A DNA stretch of 64,000 bases from Bombyx mori (lineage: Eukaryota > Arthropoda > Insecta > Lepidoptera > Bombycidae): NCBI RefSeq assembly GCF_030269925.1, contig NC_085130.1, forward strand, positions 9,002,501 to 9,066,500, written 5' to 3'. Numbering within the stretch: the stretch's first letter is position 1; every line of letters starts with the position of its first letter. Below, one piece after another: positions 31,540 to 42,480 of the stretch. Below the pieces are notes generated by a model. It was not told the DNA's origin. It made no database searches and worked only from the letters and a program-made list of their open reading frames with translations. The translations under genes and the position numbers were made by a program.

Positions 31540-32600
31540 CTCTGTGCTCCAGCACACCGCGCGTCACTCACTACGCTTGTCTGTACGTGGTCTCACGACA
31601 CTGGCTCCTGAGCTCTCATCCAACCGCTACCAGTCAGCTCTGTGCTCCAGCACACCGCGCGTCACGCACTACGCTTGTCTGTACGTGGTCTCACGACACT
31701 CGCTCCTGAGCTCTCATCCACCCGCTACCATTCGGCTCTGTGCTCCAGCACACCGCGCGTCACACACTACGCTTGTCTGTACGTGGTCTCACGACACTCG
31801 CTCCTGAGCTCTCATCCACCCGCTACCATTTAGCTCTGTGCTCCAGCACACCGCGCGTCACACACTACGCTTGTCTGTACGTGGTCTCACAACACTCGCT
31901 CCTGAGCTCTCATCCAACCGCTACCATTCAGCTCTGTGCTCCAGCACACTGCACGTCACACACTACGCTTGTCTGTACGTGGTCTCACAACACTCGCTCC
32001 TGAGCTCTCATTCAACCGCTACAATTTAGCTCTGTGCTCCAGCACACCGCGCGTCACACACTACGCTTGTCTGTACGTGGTCTCACAACACTCGCTCCTG
32101 AGCTCTCATCTAACCGCTACCATTCAGCTCTGTGCTCCAGCACACTGCACGTCACACACTACGCTTGTCTGTACGTGGTCTCACAACACTCGCTCCTGAG
32201 CTCTCATCCACCCGCTACCATTTAGCTCTGTGCTCCAGCACACCGCGCGTCACACACTACGCTTGTCTGTACGTGGTCTCACAACACTCGCTCCTGAGCT
32301 CTCATCCAACCGCTACCATTCAGCTCTGTGCTCCAGCACACTGCACGTCACACACTACGCTTGTCTGTACGTGGTCTCACGACACTCGCTCCTGAGCTCT
32401 CATCCACCCGCTACCATTTAGCTCTGTGCTCCAGCACACCGCGCGTCACACACTACGCTTGTCTGTACGTGGTCTCACAACACTCGCTCCTGAGCTCTCA
32501 TCCAACCGCTACCATTCAGCTCTGTGCTCCAGCACACTGCACGTCACACACTACGCTTATCTGTATGTGGTCTCACGACACTGGCACCCGGAAACCTCTT
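31540..32600. repeat. 98-bp tandem array (about 10.7 units) with 196-bp higher-order period
   Basis: Units begin CTGTGCTCCAGCACACCGCG and recur every 98 bp (31638, 31736, 31834 and so on to 32520). From the fourth unit on, two variants alternate: CACACCGCGCGTC with ...CATTCAGCT, and CACACTGCACGTC with ...CATTTAGCT, giving a 196-bp dimer. Open frames across it are a by-product of the repeat and are not genes. The last unit degenerates after 32580. Confidence 0.95.
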
Positions 32601-33045
32601 CAGCTGTGTGCTCTATCAACCAAGCTACGTTATTTACCGATGCTCTCCTCCCGATGTTTCCGTCTTTAATTGCATGGAACGCTTCAGTGTGACGCGTTAG
32701 ATTGCAAGCAATTAATCTGAGCCTGACACTGCTGCGCTGCGGAGGCTGTATCTACGTGCAGAGCGACTAATTGGGGATACACCGAGAGACACCGAAGCAA
32801 CGTAATACAATTGGGGATTGAGATCTGTTCGGTTAGATAGATCCACTATCGTTAACCAACGGTTTGGATTTTGGCATAAAGTTATGGCGGTATGTAATGG
32901 CGGAGTTACGTGATTTTTTCTATAAAAAAATATTTCTAAGCGATATGAATATCTATTTAGACTAGTTGATGATCTGCTTAATGTTCAGCCATTTATAGGA
33001 ATCCATTTAATTTAAGATTTAATATTGAATTCAATTACCTAGAAG
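32601..33045. other. Unique-looking DNA without recognised genes
   Basis: No supportable feature. Confidence 0.5.
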
Positions 33046-33366
33046 CCCGTGTGTGCTCGTATCGATCGATGCGACTATGTCTGTGTTCGAATCCTGCAAG
33101 CAGGTACCATTTTTTTCTAATAAAATAAGCACTTTCCACTTATTCCACAACTTTCACGATGTGCCTATTTCTGCCGTGAAGCAGTAACGCGCTTCGGCTT
33201 GAGGGGCGAGGCAACCGTGGTACTGGTAAATGAGACTTTACAACTCATGTCTCATGGTGGGTGGCGGCATTTAAGTTGTAGATGTCTATGAGCTCCTGTA
33301 ACCACTTAACACCAGGTGGGCCGTGAGCTCGTCCACTCATCTTAGCAATACTTAAATAAAAAAACA
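33046..33366 (+). repeat. Bm1 SINE with internal deletion
   Basis: Part of the tRNA-like head (ATGCGACTATGTCTGTGTTC, then GAATCCTGC) is joined through a shortened linker directly to the body at GTGCCTATTTCTGCCG, then the tail box and A-rich end. About 100 bp is missing between linker and body. Confidence 0.82.
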
Positions 33367-33678
33367 TAAAGATAGTATAAGGACTGCGAAAGTAGTTTAA
33401 ATTGTCTCTACGACTATCAGAAATCGAATAAAATACTAACATTTATTTGTATTGGTTGTACTAGATTACTGTGTATTGTAATTCAGCACAGAACCGCCTG
33501 TGTTAGAACAATTACTACCTATTTCTGCTGCGAAACTGTCATTTTGCTCTCTTTCGACATTACTATTGAGGTATTTGGTACTTGAAGTGTCAAGTAATAT
33601 AACAGTATATTACAATACAAAGTATGAACACATCACTTAGGTAATGATTCGGGTGTATAGATACAATATATTCGTCAC

Positions 33679-33687
33679 AGTATCTAT
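33679..33687. repeat. Left target-site duplication of element B
   Basis: AGTATCTAT, repeated at 40553-40561. Three further bases (GAT) lie between it and the element start, so the true duplication may be slightly longer with a small indel. Confidence 0.7.
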
Positions 33688-34960
33688 GATGCCCGGGACA
33701 CCAGTGCTACGAGGCCCCGATTGTTTGTGCTGTGCGATTGTGTGTGCCCAAAGTGAGTGTGTTTGCATCTAGCGGTGTTGTTTCGGCGCGGAGACGTTCC
33801 GAGCAACGTAACGCAGGACCCGGGACCAGGTGAGTTGTTCGACACTTTCTTTCTTTAACATCAGTTAATTGCGGGTAGTTGTCGTTCAGCCTGGAAAGCT
33901 GCGTACTCATTTTATTCTAAGAATAAAAACCGAGTTACGTTAGCGCCTCTGAGTCTGGCCATCTGTGTCCGTTCCCAGTCCTCCCCTACCCTTCGGGGTC
34001 AGGAGGGGCTGTTATTAAACCCGCGTAGCTGAACTATGGTGGTGGTTTGCGGCGGCGTCGGGAACCCCGTATTTAGTTCCGTGCTTAGGTTAATAAGATT
34101 AGTCCCTATATAGTTGTATTGTTATTTGTAATTTTTTAATTTAATTGTTCTTTTCCTTTTATTCATACAATTAACCTAAGATTTAATTAAATTTATTATT
34201 AGTAGTAATTAGTAATTATTATTATAGGGTAGTTAGTTCCAACTGCCCACTAGCGCCACTGTGGCAAATTCTGTACATTAAATTAGCTATAAATTTAGAT
34301 ATACCCTCCATAACTTTATTTTTCTTTTTATTAAATTTCAATTGTGTTTTTTGTAAATATGACCTTTACTGGTGAACCGACCGACTTTCATAAGTGACCA
34401 TAGTAGTAGTCCAGTCCAGTTTTATTATTAGTTTATAATTTTGTGATTTATTGTCATTTGTTTTCCACGGGACGTACTGTGGGTTCTCCCGTCGTGGCCG
34501 GTTGATTTTTATTGTTATTTTTATTATCATTAAATTTTTCCTATTAATTATAAATTTTTAATTTTCCCATATTTATTAAATTAATTAGTTAGCTGATAGT
34601 ATTCTTCCCCCTCTTATTTAAAGTTGGGGTGGAATCCTAGTTTCTTTTTACTTTACTTTACTACTTATAAGCCGATCGAGTTGGAGCTCCTGAGGGTAAG
34701 TTAGTTTTGTTTGTTTTAGTTACTCTTCTTTTAATAGTTGTCTTACCTACGTATAACTCGGCAAGCCGGTCGTGGAGGGTGCCTGCAGTGTGGCTCGGGC
34801 CCATTAGTTAGTTCCTACCTACACTATTCCATTCGTTTCATATAAGTAATTCTAGTTGATAATTTTCCTAAGTAATAAGGTGAGTCGGTCGTTTGTCACC
34901 AATAGCAAGTAGTACGGATGTACCGTCAGCCGTAGTGGCCGCTCATAGTTCGGCCAAATC

Positions 34961-37153
34961 ATGTCGGGGGGGAACCCACCTCCAACTATCAGCACACCCG
35001 GCCCGTCTCATAAGGGACGACAGGCAATGCCGGAAGTTCAATTACCAACACCAACACCTGCAATCCGTATGGCCCCGATGGGACCCGGTGCGGGCAGTTC
35101 GGCCGGGCCTTCGGCCGCGGCCAGGGGACCCCTGAGGATCGTACCGGTGGAAAGTAACTTTCCTACGTCGGCCGATCCCTCTGGGCCCTCTCGGCCGCGG
35201 AAGAAGGCCAGGTCAGAGTCTGACCGAGGCTCATCGGGCGACCAAGATAAACGCCCACGTATAGGCCCTTCCTCCAGGTCGGAGGGAGAAGAGAGCGTGA
35301 CCACGTCCACGGATCACTCCTCTACCGAGTCTATTACTCCTTCCTCGTCAAGATCCACTTCCCCCTCTGGGAGTCCGATCCCAGTCCAACCCGTTCCTAA
35401 GCCTAGAGCACCCGCCAGGACAGGGATTGCTCCTAGGCAATTGAGAACCCCTCCTCACTCTCCTTCCCCAACCCTATCCCCAATCCCGGTGGACTCTACC
35501 CGAGGTGCCCCCGCCCTAAGCGGCACGGCGGGTAACCTGGACTCCACCAGGTATATGGACCTAGAGTCCACCAGACCGCATCACGCGCCTAAGACAAATC
35601 CTAAGCCCTCTACCTCCTATGCTGCTATGGCAGCTAGGCCGGGTATCCCATCCATCCAGAGGACATCCCAATCCTCTCATGTCCCTCCCCCGAGGCCGAA
35701 GGGTCGTGCCCAGGAGGAGCTGCGCCGACATCCGCCAATAATGGTGGAGGCCCTCCCTAATTGGTCCCGCCACATGGCGGCCATTAGGGAGCGCCTTGGC
35801 CGCGCCCCATCGGCGCGACCCTTCGGCGCCGGTTTTAGATTCCTGCCGACGTCGGTTGAGGAATACAGGGCGGTCCAGGCCTACCTGTCGGAGGCCTCTG
35901 CCAGGGATAGTACCATTAAATGGTACTGCTATGCCCTGACAGGGGAGATTCCGACCAAGGTGGCTGTCCGGGGCCTCCCTGCCGATACTGACGCGGCAGA
36001 AATAACCGATGCCCTGAAGGAGCTGGGGTTCCCGGCTCGTCACGCCAGGTGCATCAGGTCCCAGAGAGGGCGCCCGGGCTGCGTGTTTTACGTAGCCTTG
36101 GACCACCTCTCGAAGGACGACCTCGCCCGCCTGTACGCAGTCAATGAACTGCTGTACTTGCCGGGGGTGACAGTTGAGGGATGGCGACCAACCCGCGGGC
36201 CTGCGCAGTGTCATCGCTGCCAGGCCTTCGGGCACGCCTCGAACAATTGTCACCGAGCGGTCCGTTGTGTTCGATGTGCCGGGGAGCACGTCGTAGCGGA
36301 CTGCCCGAGGCCGAGGGACGGCCCATTCTCCTGCGCCAATTGCGGGAAGGACCACGCCGCCGTTGATAGGCGGTGTCCGGTCTACCGCAAGAAGGCCAGG
36401 ATGATGGGAGTAACCGTCCCTCCTCCTGCGCCAATGGTGCCTCGACCCGGGAACACAGCTCTTCCCTCTGTAGCTCCCATTCCAAAGGGGAAGGGGAAAG
36501 GGAAAGGGAAATCCTCCCAGCCCCAACCCCCTCCCCTGTCCTCACCCATCCCCCCTGCCGTCTCAGTGGAGGCCAATCCATCAGCGGCAACGCTGATGGC
36601 AGAGGCCAACGCTCCGCGGCGGGGTATACCTGTTCCTACCCCTCGTGGTTCACACGCTGTTAGACCGCCCCATCTAAAAAGCAGCGTTCCAGCTCGTGCT
36701 GGAACACAAGCCCCGCAAATATCAGGTCCTAAACAAAAAAAAAATCGGCTTAAAAAATTGAAAAAAAAGCAAAAAAAGAGAGCTCAACGGGATGCAGCGG
36801 TGAGTGCTCCTGCTGCACCGGCTCCCGCGGTATCTACAATGGAGGTGGACGTAAACCCACCCATCGACCCAACTTCTCAACCGATTTCACAATCGGGAAC
36901 GACCCCTTTGCCCCAGGCTCAACCAGCCAGCTCGGGCACATCTCAGCCTCCTCTTCCCCCCCGCCCACAGCGTGAGCGGCGCAGCGACCGACAGGCGACG
37001 CAGCCTGCCGGGTTCGCTGCATGGCTTCTCAGATTGTGGGAGAACTTGACCGAGGTGATCTCCGGAGTAATCCGTGAGATCGCCTCGGGTTCCAGCCCCT
37101 TCGGGGCTGTCCTGTCGGGGTTCTACCAGTTGATGGCAAGGCTCAATGGCTAG
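34961..37153 (+). CDS. LINE ORF1 (gag-like RNA-binding protein), element B
   Basis: 730 aa, homologous to the ORF1 at 9570-11750 over its whole length but with many substitutions and indels, mostly in the Pro/Ser-rich N-terminus and the basic linker after the zinc knuckles. The RRM-like region and three knuckles are kept: CHRCQAFGHASNNC, CVRCAGEHVVADC and CANCGKDHAAVDRRC. The basic stretch differs (KKNRLKKLKKKQKKR). The C-terminal WLLRLWENLTEVISGVIREI block is strongly conserved with A. The stop codon overlaps the ORF2 ATG by the same 8-nt ATGGCTAG. Predicted role: RNA binding in the retrotransposition particle. The frame is intact. Confidence 0.92.
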   Translation: MSGGNPPPTISTPGPSHKGRQAMPEVQLPTPTPAIRMAPMGPGAGSSAGPSAAARGPLRIVPVESNFPTSADPSGPSRPRKKARSESDRGSSGDQDKRPRIGPSSRSEGEESVTTSTDHSSTESITPSSSRSTSPSGSPIPVQPVPKPRAPARTGIAPRQLRTPPHSPSPTLSPIPVDSTRGAPALSGTAGNLDSTRYMDLESTRPHHAPKTNPKPSTSYAAMAARPGIPSIQRTSQSSHVPPPRPKGRAQEELRRHPPIMVEALPNWSRHMAAIRERLGRAPSARPFGAGFRFLPTSVEEYRAVQAYLSEASARDSTIKWYCYALTGEIPTKVAVRGLPADTDAAEITDALKELGFPARHARCIRSQRGRPGCVFYVALDHLSKDDLARLYAVNELLYLPGVTVEGWRPTRGPAQCHRCQAFGHASNNCHRAVRCVRCAGEHVVADCPRPRDGPFSCANCGKDHAAVDRRCPVYRKKARMMGVTVPPPAPMVPRPGNTALPSVAPIPKGKGKGKGKSSQPQPPPLSSPIPPAVSVEANPSAATLMAEANAPRRGIPVPTPRGSHAVRPPHLKSSVPARAGTQAPQISGPKQKKNRLKKLKKKQKKRAQRDAAVSAPAAPAPAVSTMEVDVNPPIDPTSQPISQSGTTPLPQAQPASSGTSQPPLPPRPQRERRSDRQATQPAGFAAWLLRLWENLTEVISGVIREIASGSSPFGAVLSGFYQLMARLNG

Positions 37154-39872
37154 CCAAGAGCTTCGCGTCATCTATTGGAACCCCGACGGGATAAAGTCCC
37201 GGAAAAACGAGCTGCTTGTTCTCGCCCGGGAGTACAACCCTGAGGTTCTGCTCCTGGGCGAGACCTTGTTAAAGCCTCAGGATGTGTTCAGGATTCCCAA
37301 CTATTTCATGTACCGACGTGACGAGCTTACCCCTGCCGGGCGGCCGTTCAGGGGCACTGCGGCCCTTGTCAGGCGGGACGTGGTGCATGATCAGTTGGAT
37401 TTGCTGTCCTTCTCATCGACAAGGTCAGTCGGTGTGAGGGTACACACCTCGGGGGGAGATATGCGGATTTATGCCGCGTATAGACCCCCGGGGCCTGAAT
37501 TTCACCCTGAGGATATAAGACGGGCCCTGAATTACGACAGCCGCCCAGCTCTGCTGGTCGGGGACCTCAACGCGAAGCACGTCGCGTGGGGTTCCCGACT
37601 TAACACAGCAGTGGGCAGGCGGCTGTTAGAAGATGCCGATAGGGGCGACTACTCTGTGGTCGGCCCTGATGAACCCACGCACGTCCCGACCGCCGCGCGA
37701 TACCAGCCCGATGTGCTGGACGTGTGTGTTCATAAGGGGCTACGGTGCCCCGTAACGATCGAGGCACTGTACGACCTGGGTACCCCACATCTCCCTATCC
37801 TGGTGACACTGGGAATGGGGCTCACCCGGGTTGCGACTTCGCCCCTACGACCGAAGGTCGACTGGGAGCTCTTTAAGAGACGACTAGTCGACCTTCCCGT
37901 AATTCAGGACCCCAACACCCCTGAGGGGGTCGACGACGCGGCAGTCCGCCTTGTCGACTCCATCAGGGGAGCGATTGACCAGGCGACGACTCTTGTGCCC
38001 AGCGGCGGGCCCAGAGGTAGACTCCCGGCCCATCTGAAGGCGATCATTCGCCGGAAGAGGGGCCTGAGGAGGCTCTGGGCGACAACTCGTTGTCCCAGGA
38101 TCAAGCGCGAGCTTAATGAGTTGGAAGCGGAGTTGGCGGCGAAGATTAGCTCCTTCCGGGGCTACACGTGGGAGGAACGGATTGAGGAGGCCCGTGAGGA
38201 CCCCTCTTCTGTGTCCCTCCACCGACTTTGCCGCCAGCTCTCAAATCGGCCTGCCCCGACTTGTCCACTCGTGGACGAGAGGGGCAACCGATGCTTCTCG
38301 GCTCAGGCCCGCGCCGATGTCCTGGCCGCAATGCTGGAGCGGCAGTTCGTTCCAAATAACTCTGCACCCTCAGAGGCCGCATTCCACCAATCGGTGGAAG
38401 AGAGCGTAGCGAACCTACTCTCCTCCCCGGTGCCTCCGTTGGGAGATGATGCTTTCATCACTCCCAGTGAATTGCGCCTCTCCATCAAGCGGATGAAGAG
38501 GCGCAAGGCGCCGGGTGAGGACGGTATTCCCTCCCTCGCATTCTTCCACTTCCCTGAAACGGTCGTGTCATATATGACACGGCTGTTCAATTCCATTCTG
38601 TCCACAGGACACTTCCCGGGAATTTGGAAATTGGGCAAGGTTATCGCCTTGCCCAAACCCGGCAAGGATAGGAGAAATCCCTCCAGTTACCGTCCGATCA
38701 CCTTGCTGTCGCATGTGGGCAAGTTGTTCGAGAGGCTGCTGCTGAGAAGGGTGTCGCCGCACATCCTTCCCAGACCCGAGCAGTTCGGGTTTCGCAGCGG
38801 CCACTCGACAACGCTGCAATTGGTCCGCGTCATGCATCACTTGGCGGATCGGTCCAACGCGCGCCAGTACACGGCCGCAGTCTTTCTCGATATCGAGAAA
38901 GCCTTCGACCGTGTCTGGCATGCGGGACTGATCCACAAGCTGGTGCAGAACACGGACCTCCAGCACGCCTACGTGCGATTGCTGGGGTCGTACCTGGAGG
39001 GAAGATCCTTCTTTGTCGCGGTCGAGGGCGCCAAATCGTCGGTGCGCCCAGTCACGGCCGGAGTTCCTCAGGGAAGCGTCCTGGCTCCATTCCTCTACGC
39101 TCTCTACACCAACGACATTCCCACGCTCGAGGGTAACCTCCAAGCGTGGGAAGTAGACGTGAAGTTGGCGCTGTTTGCCGACGACAGCGCCTACTTCTCG
39201 TCATCCAACGTCCCCTCTGCGGCCATTCTGAGGATGCAGAGGCTTTTGGACTTACTGCCCCAGTGGCTGGACCGATGGAGGGTCGCGGTCAACGTGGGGA
39301 AGACTGCGGCTATCCTCTTCGGTCCGGTCCGCACAACAGTCGTCCCGGGACAGCTCAGTCTCCGTGGCGCTAATGTCGAGTTTAGATCCAGCGTCCGGTA
39401 CTTGGGGGTCGATATCGACCGGAGTTTGAGGATGACCGCCCACGCCAATAAGGCGTTGGCGGCCGCTCGCTGTGCGAGATTCCTCCTCCGGCCGGTGTTG
39501 GCCTCCAGGTTGCCGGTCAGGACTAAGCTCGGCATTTATAAGACGTATGTCCGTTCCCGTATCACGTACGCAGCTGAGGCCTGGTATCACCTCATCCCGC
39601 AGGGTATGCGGGCGAGGTAACAGGTCCAGCAAAATCTGGCTCTTCGCACGATAGTCGGAGCAGGGCGTTACGTCAGAAATGACGTAATCGCCCGGGATCT
39701 AGATGTGGAGTCGCTCGAGGAGTTCATTCGGAGGCTAGCTCGTAATCTTTACGAGCGGGCTGACGGTGGACCCCACGAGCACCTCCACAATATAGCTCCC
39801 TTGCACGCCAGACCACCTGATGGTCGGGCGCTACCAAGGGAGCTACTGGAACCCCCGGCTATGGTAAGATAG
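37146..39872 (+). pseudogene. LINE ORF2 (endonuclease-reverse transcriptase), element B, nonsense-truncated
   Basis: Starts at the ATG overlapping the ORF1 stop. Endonuclease (GDLNAKHVAWGS; T-P-H in place of S-D-H) and reverse transcriptase motifs (FLDIEKAFD, AGVPQGSVLAPF, FADD) are all present and nearly identical to element A; I count about ten amino-acid differences over roughly 825 residues. A single T-to-A change turns a Leu TTA codon into TAA at 39618-39620, ending the protein at 824 aa and removing the last 83 codons, which stay open to the ancestral TAG at 39870-39872. The lost part lies after the reverse transcriptase core, so partial activity cannot be excluded, but loss of function is more likely. 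Confidence 0.93.
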
Positions 39873-39943
39873 TCGGCTTAATCGGAGTGATATGGGAGTG
39901 CTCATAATGAGTGCCCCCATGGGACTGAGCTGTCCACACTCGT

Positions 39944-40078
39944 CATGTCCCCCCACATCGTTGGGGTGCCCCCTTATGGGGACCCATTTCCCACCCCCGT
40001 TGGGTGGACCACTCCCCCGTCTGGGGAGTGTGTAACATCGGTCCCTCCCCGCGATGGTCTTCCCCTTTTGGGGAGCCC
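39944..40078 (+). other. Hairpin array in the 3'UTR of element B
   Basis: Same five stem-loops as in element A; for example CACTCCCC/GGGGAGTG keeps its stem while the loop changes from CGTTT to CGTCT. The stems are preserved although the surrounding sequence has begun to diverge. Confidence 0.7.
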
Positions 40079-40248
40079 AGAACGGGTGAGCGCCAAACTA
40101 GTGCCGCGGCTCCTCCTCTGGTTTGTAGAGGTGGGGCCGCGGCATGGGGCCGGTGGCGGGCCCCACGGTTGCTGACTGTTGTCCCTGTTGTATATAGTAG
40201 TTTAGTTAGTTTAGTTTAGTTAGTAGTTAGTTGTAGTTAGATAATAAG

Positions 40249-40277
<29 letters not shown>
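40249..40277 (+). repeat. Internal A-tract of element B
   Basis: 29 A residues in the same place as the A-tract of element A, followed by TATATATAG and the shared terminal segment (GGAAGCAGAGGACAGCAGCC onward). Confidence 0.9.
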
Positions 40278-40281
<4 letters not shown>

Positions 40282-40552
40282 TATAGCTGTAAGGAAGCAG
40301 AGGACAGCAGCCGGCGCCGGGGTGTCACCGCCGCGGGCATCGAGCCGTCACCAGACTGCCCATCGTATTATATATATGTATGTATTTTTGTCGATGTGAG
40401 TGTGCCGAAGCACGCTGCGAACAGCCCCCCCCCAATCCAGTCTTGCATTTATTTCACCCCTGCCCTATGTGGCAGGGAGCGTCTGCCCGGGTAGTGGGGT
40501 TTACCCCGAGGCCCGCTCCGTGCCCCCGTAAGGGAGTACGACGACCCCGAAG

Positions 40553-40561
40553 AGTATCTAT
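40553..40561. repeat. Right target-site duplication of element B
   Basis: AGTATCTAT immediately after GACCCCGAAG; matches 33679-33687. Confidence 0.75.
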
Positions 40562-41613
40562 TGAACGCACCGAGTATTGTTAAGAGTGATCTGTAATGTT
40601 TTCGAGTAATATCACCTGTCTGTAAAAGTGATGTCATATCACATTACATTGGGAAGTGATGTTTTGCGCAAGTCTAGTACTTGAGGTACTACGGTTTCTG
40701 CTGCGAAACTGTCATGTCTCAATGATAATATGCTATTTCGATATTACTATTGGCACTGTTATAGTTCCTCATTCCTTATCCTCATTATTATAATTCTGTA
40801 TTGTTCCACCACCTCTTGCTGCGAGACAGTGGACTCGCAGAAGTCGAGCATCGTGTGCCAGGACTTGTTGCTGACAAGCATCGTAGCCACGACCATGGCT
40901 ACTTCATGGCATGCGGAGCACGGTACCTCCTACCACAAGCTTCAAAACTCTATTCACACCTTAAAAAATATTGAAGCTTATTCTCGACCTCGAAAGTGTC
41001 TCTGGAGCTTATGAATGCATAAGACAACGGAACTATAATCATGTTTCGTTAAAGTAACGGAATCATTACTTTTGTTGAAATTAGCGTAAAATTTCTCTCC
41101 TCCCTCAACCTTTTAAAAGGACTCATCTAATTCATCTACATTAAGACCTTATTCAGTTAAATATCCAATTTTGAGGCGCCCTCCGCCGGACCGGAAGTGA
41201 CATCATCTGTACCGGCAATTATCTAATTGGAACTCGAGGACATCACTCCCGACGGCCATCTTTAATTTTTGGAGGAAATACGTAATGAAAATTATGACAA
41301 CGGTTTCACGAAGCTTCATTTTATGAAAAGGGCCGACGTTTGAAAAAATAAATACCCGTCATTAGCTTCAGAATAATATTCGATTCAATATTTACATTGA
41401 ATCGAACATTATTCTGAAGCCGAAGAAAGTAAATGGCCTAGAAAAAACAAACAAACAAGTCTCTTGTTCGAATTGTAAAGCTCTTTAACCTGAGCTTTTC
41501 AGCGGATTCCGCCCGATATTAAAAATATTGGAAACTTTCCCCATTAAATGACAAATTAATTAATAATAAAAAAAAACATTTTCAAGACCTTTCCAAAGTA
41601 CTAACTACTCGTG
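40562..41613. other. Flanking DNA with a 25-bp foldback
   Basis: TTTCTGCTGCGAAACTGTCA near 40690 also occurs left of element B near 33523; both seem to belong to a diverged repeat around the insertion site. The foldback at 41365-41420 is listed separately. No gene seen. Confidence 0.4.
41365..41420. repeat. Near-perfect 25-bp inverted repeat
   Basis: Arms 41365-41389 (GCTTCAGAATAATATTCGAT...) and 41396-41420 pair at 24 of 25 positions around a 6-nt loop (ATTTAC). It is a compact foldback in non-coding DNA; it could form a hairpin RNA if transcribed, or be a foldback-element remnant. Confidence 0.85.
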
Positions 41614-41680
41614 TTTTTTTTGTTATTGCTTATATGGGTGGACGAGCTCACAGCCCATCTGCTGTTAAGTTAACAATTCC
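41614..41680 (-). repeat. Bm1 3' end fragment
   Basis: TTTTTTTGTTATTGCTTATA and GGGTGGACGAGCTCACAGCC: only the tail region of a minus-strand Bm1 remains. Confidence 0.7.
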
Positions 41681-41885
41681 TCAGAGCACTCCCCATGGAA
41701 CGTAGTTGTGTGAGCATCCGTAAGGTTTTTATAAAAAGCCAACAATCTTGCTATCGGTTCAATTTGAGAGATCAGTACAATCCATATGTGTTACAATCAG
41801 AATGCTTTGAAAACTATGCCATCAATTCCTCTATGTCACCTCATTCTACTAGGAACCACCATGGTTGTGTACGAGTATGGTGTTT

Positions 41886-42075
41886 TTTTTCCTACCTAAG
41901 CTGGTAGCCTTAGAGGATTATGCCAGCGTAGTAGCATATAGGTGAGCTCACGGGACTCTAACCTAAGGACGTTGCTAACACTAGCCCTAGCAAGCGCAGT
42001 GCTTCGCAGAATATACCACCGGATCTAAAACGCGATCCACAGAGAAGACCTGGCGAGAAACTCAGTGAGCTAATC
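41886..42075 (-). repeat. Element C-type LINE 3'UTR fragment
   Basis: The reverse complement contains CTCGCCAGGTCTTCTCTGTG, GATCCGGTGG, GCGAAGCACTG and GCTAGGGCTAGTGTTAGCAA, corresponding to 48280-48365. Old copy with indels. Confidence 0.65.
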
Positions 42076-42296
42076 GTGCTTGCTACATGCTATCTGACTC
42101 TAGAAAGATCTGTCAACGATGTTTCCAGGAGATTCTTGGGGTTTCCCTGCAAGCAGCAGCTTCATATTGCACCGATGACGGTTCATACACCTTTAGGCTA
42201 TTCACAAAAATCAATAAATTAAACAAGCCTAGCCGCCAATTGTACTTTTTTGTATTTAATGTATCGCACTGTTTGTTTGTTTTTTGGTGTACAATA

Positions 42297-42480
42297 AAGA
42301 ATACTCTCTCTCTCTCTCCCTCTCTCCCTCCCTCCCTCCCTCTCCCTTCCTGCCTCACTCCCTCTCCCTCCCTCCCTCCCTCCCTCCCTACCCCTCCCTC
42401 CCCCTCTCTCTTTCTCTCTCCCCCCCTCTCTCTTCCTCTCTCTCTCTCTCCCCTCTCTCTCTCTCTCTCTCTCCCTCTTA
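42297..42480. repeat. Pyrimidine-rich microsatellite (CT/CCCT)n
   Basis: About 180 bp of almost pure C and T on the plus strand, directly after a GTACAATAAAGAATA motif that resembles the polyadenylation end of a retroelement. Frames across it are low complexity. Confidence 0.9.

Larger units (their letters stand above)
33691..40552 (+). mobile_element. Full-length jockey-clade LINE (element B)
   Basis: Second complete copy of the family seen at 8233-15157, with the same start (GCCCGGGACACCAGTGCTAC) and the same end (GACGACCCCGAAG). About 6.86 kb. The 5'UTR, ORF1 and terminal 3' region are clearly diverged from element A, while ORF2 and the first part of the 3'UTR are almost identical. ORF2 carries a premature stop at 39618, so this copy is probably not autonomous. 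Confidence 0.92.

Noticed and set aside
31540..32600. CRISPR array
   Set aside because: The 98-bp units are contiguous with no unique spacers, in a eukaryotic context.
31532..32692. Series of overlapping 60-110 aa frames repeating LRLSVRGLTTLAPELSS-type sequence
   Set aside because: They are translations of the 98-bp tandem array; the period is not a multiple of three, so frames rotate. No gene is implied.
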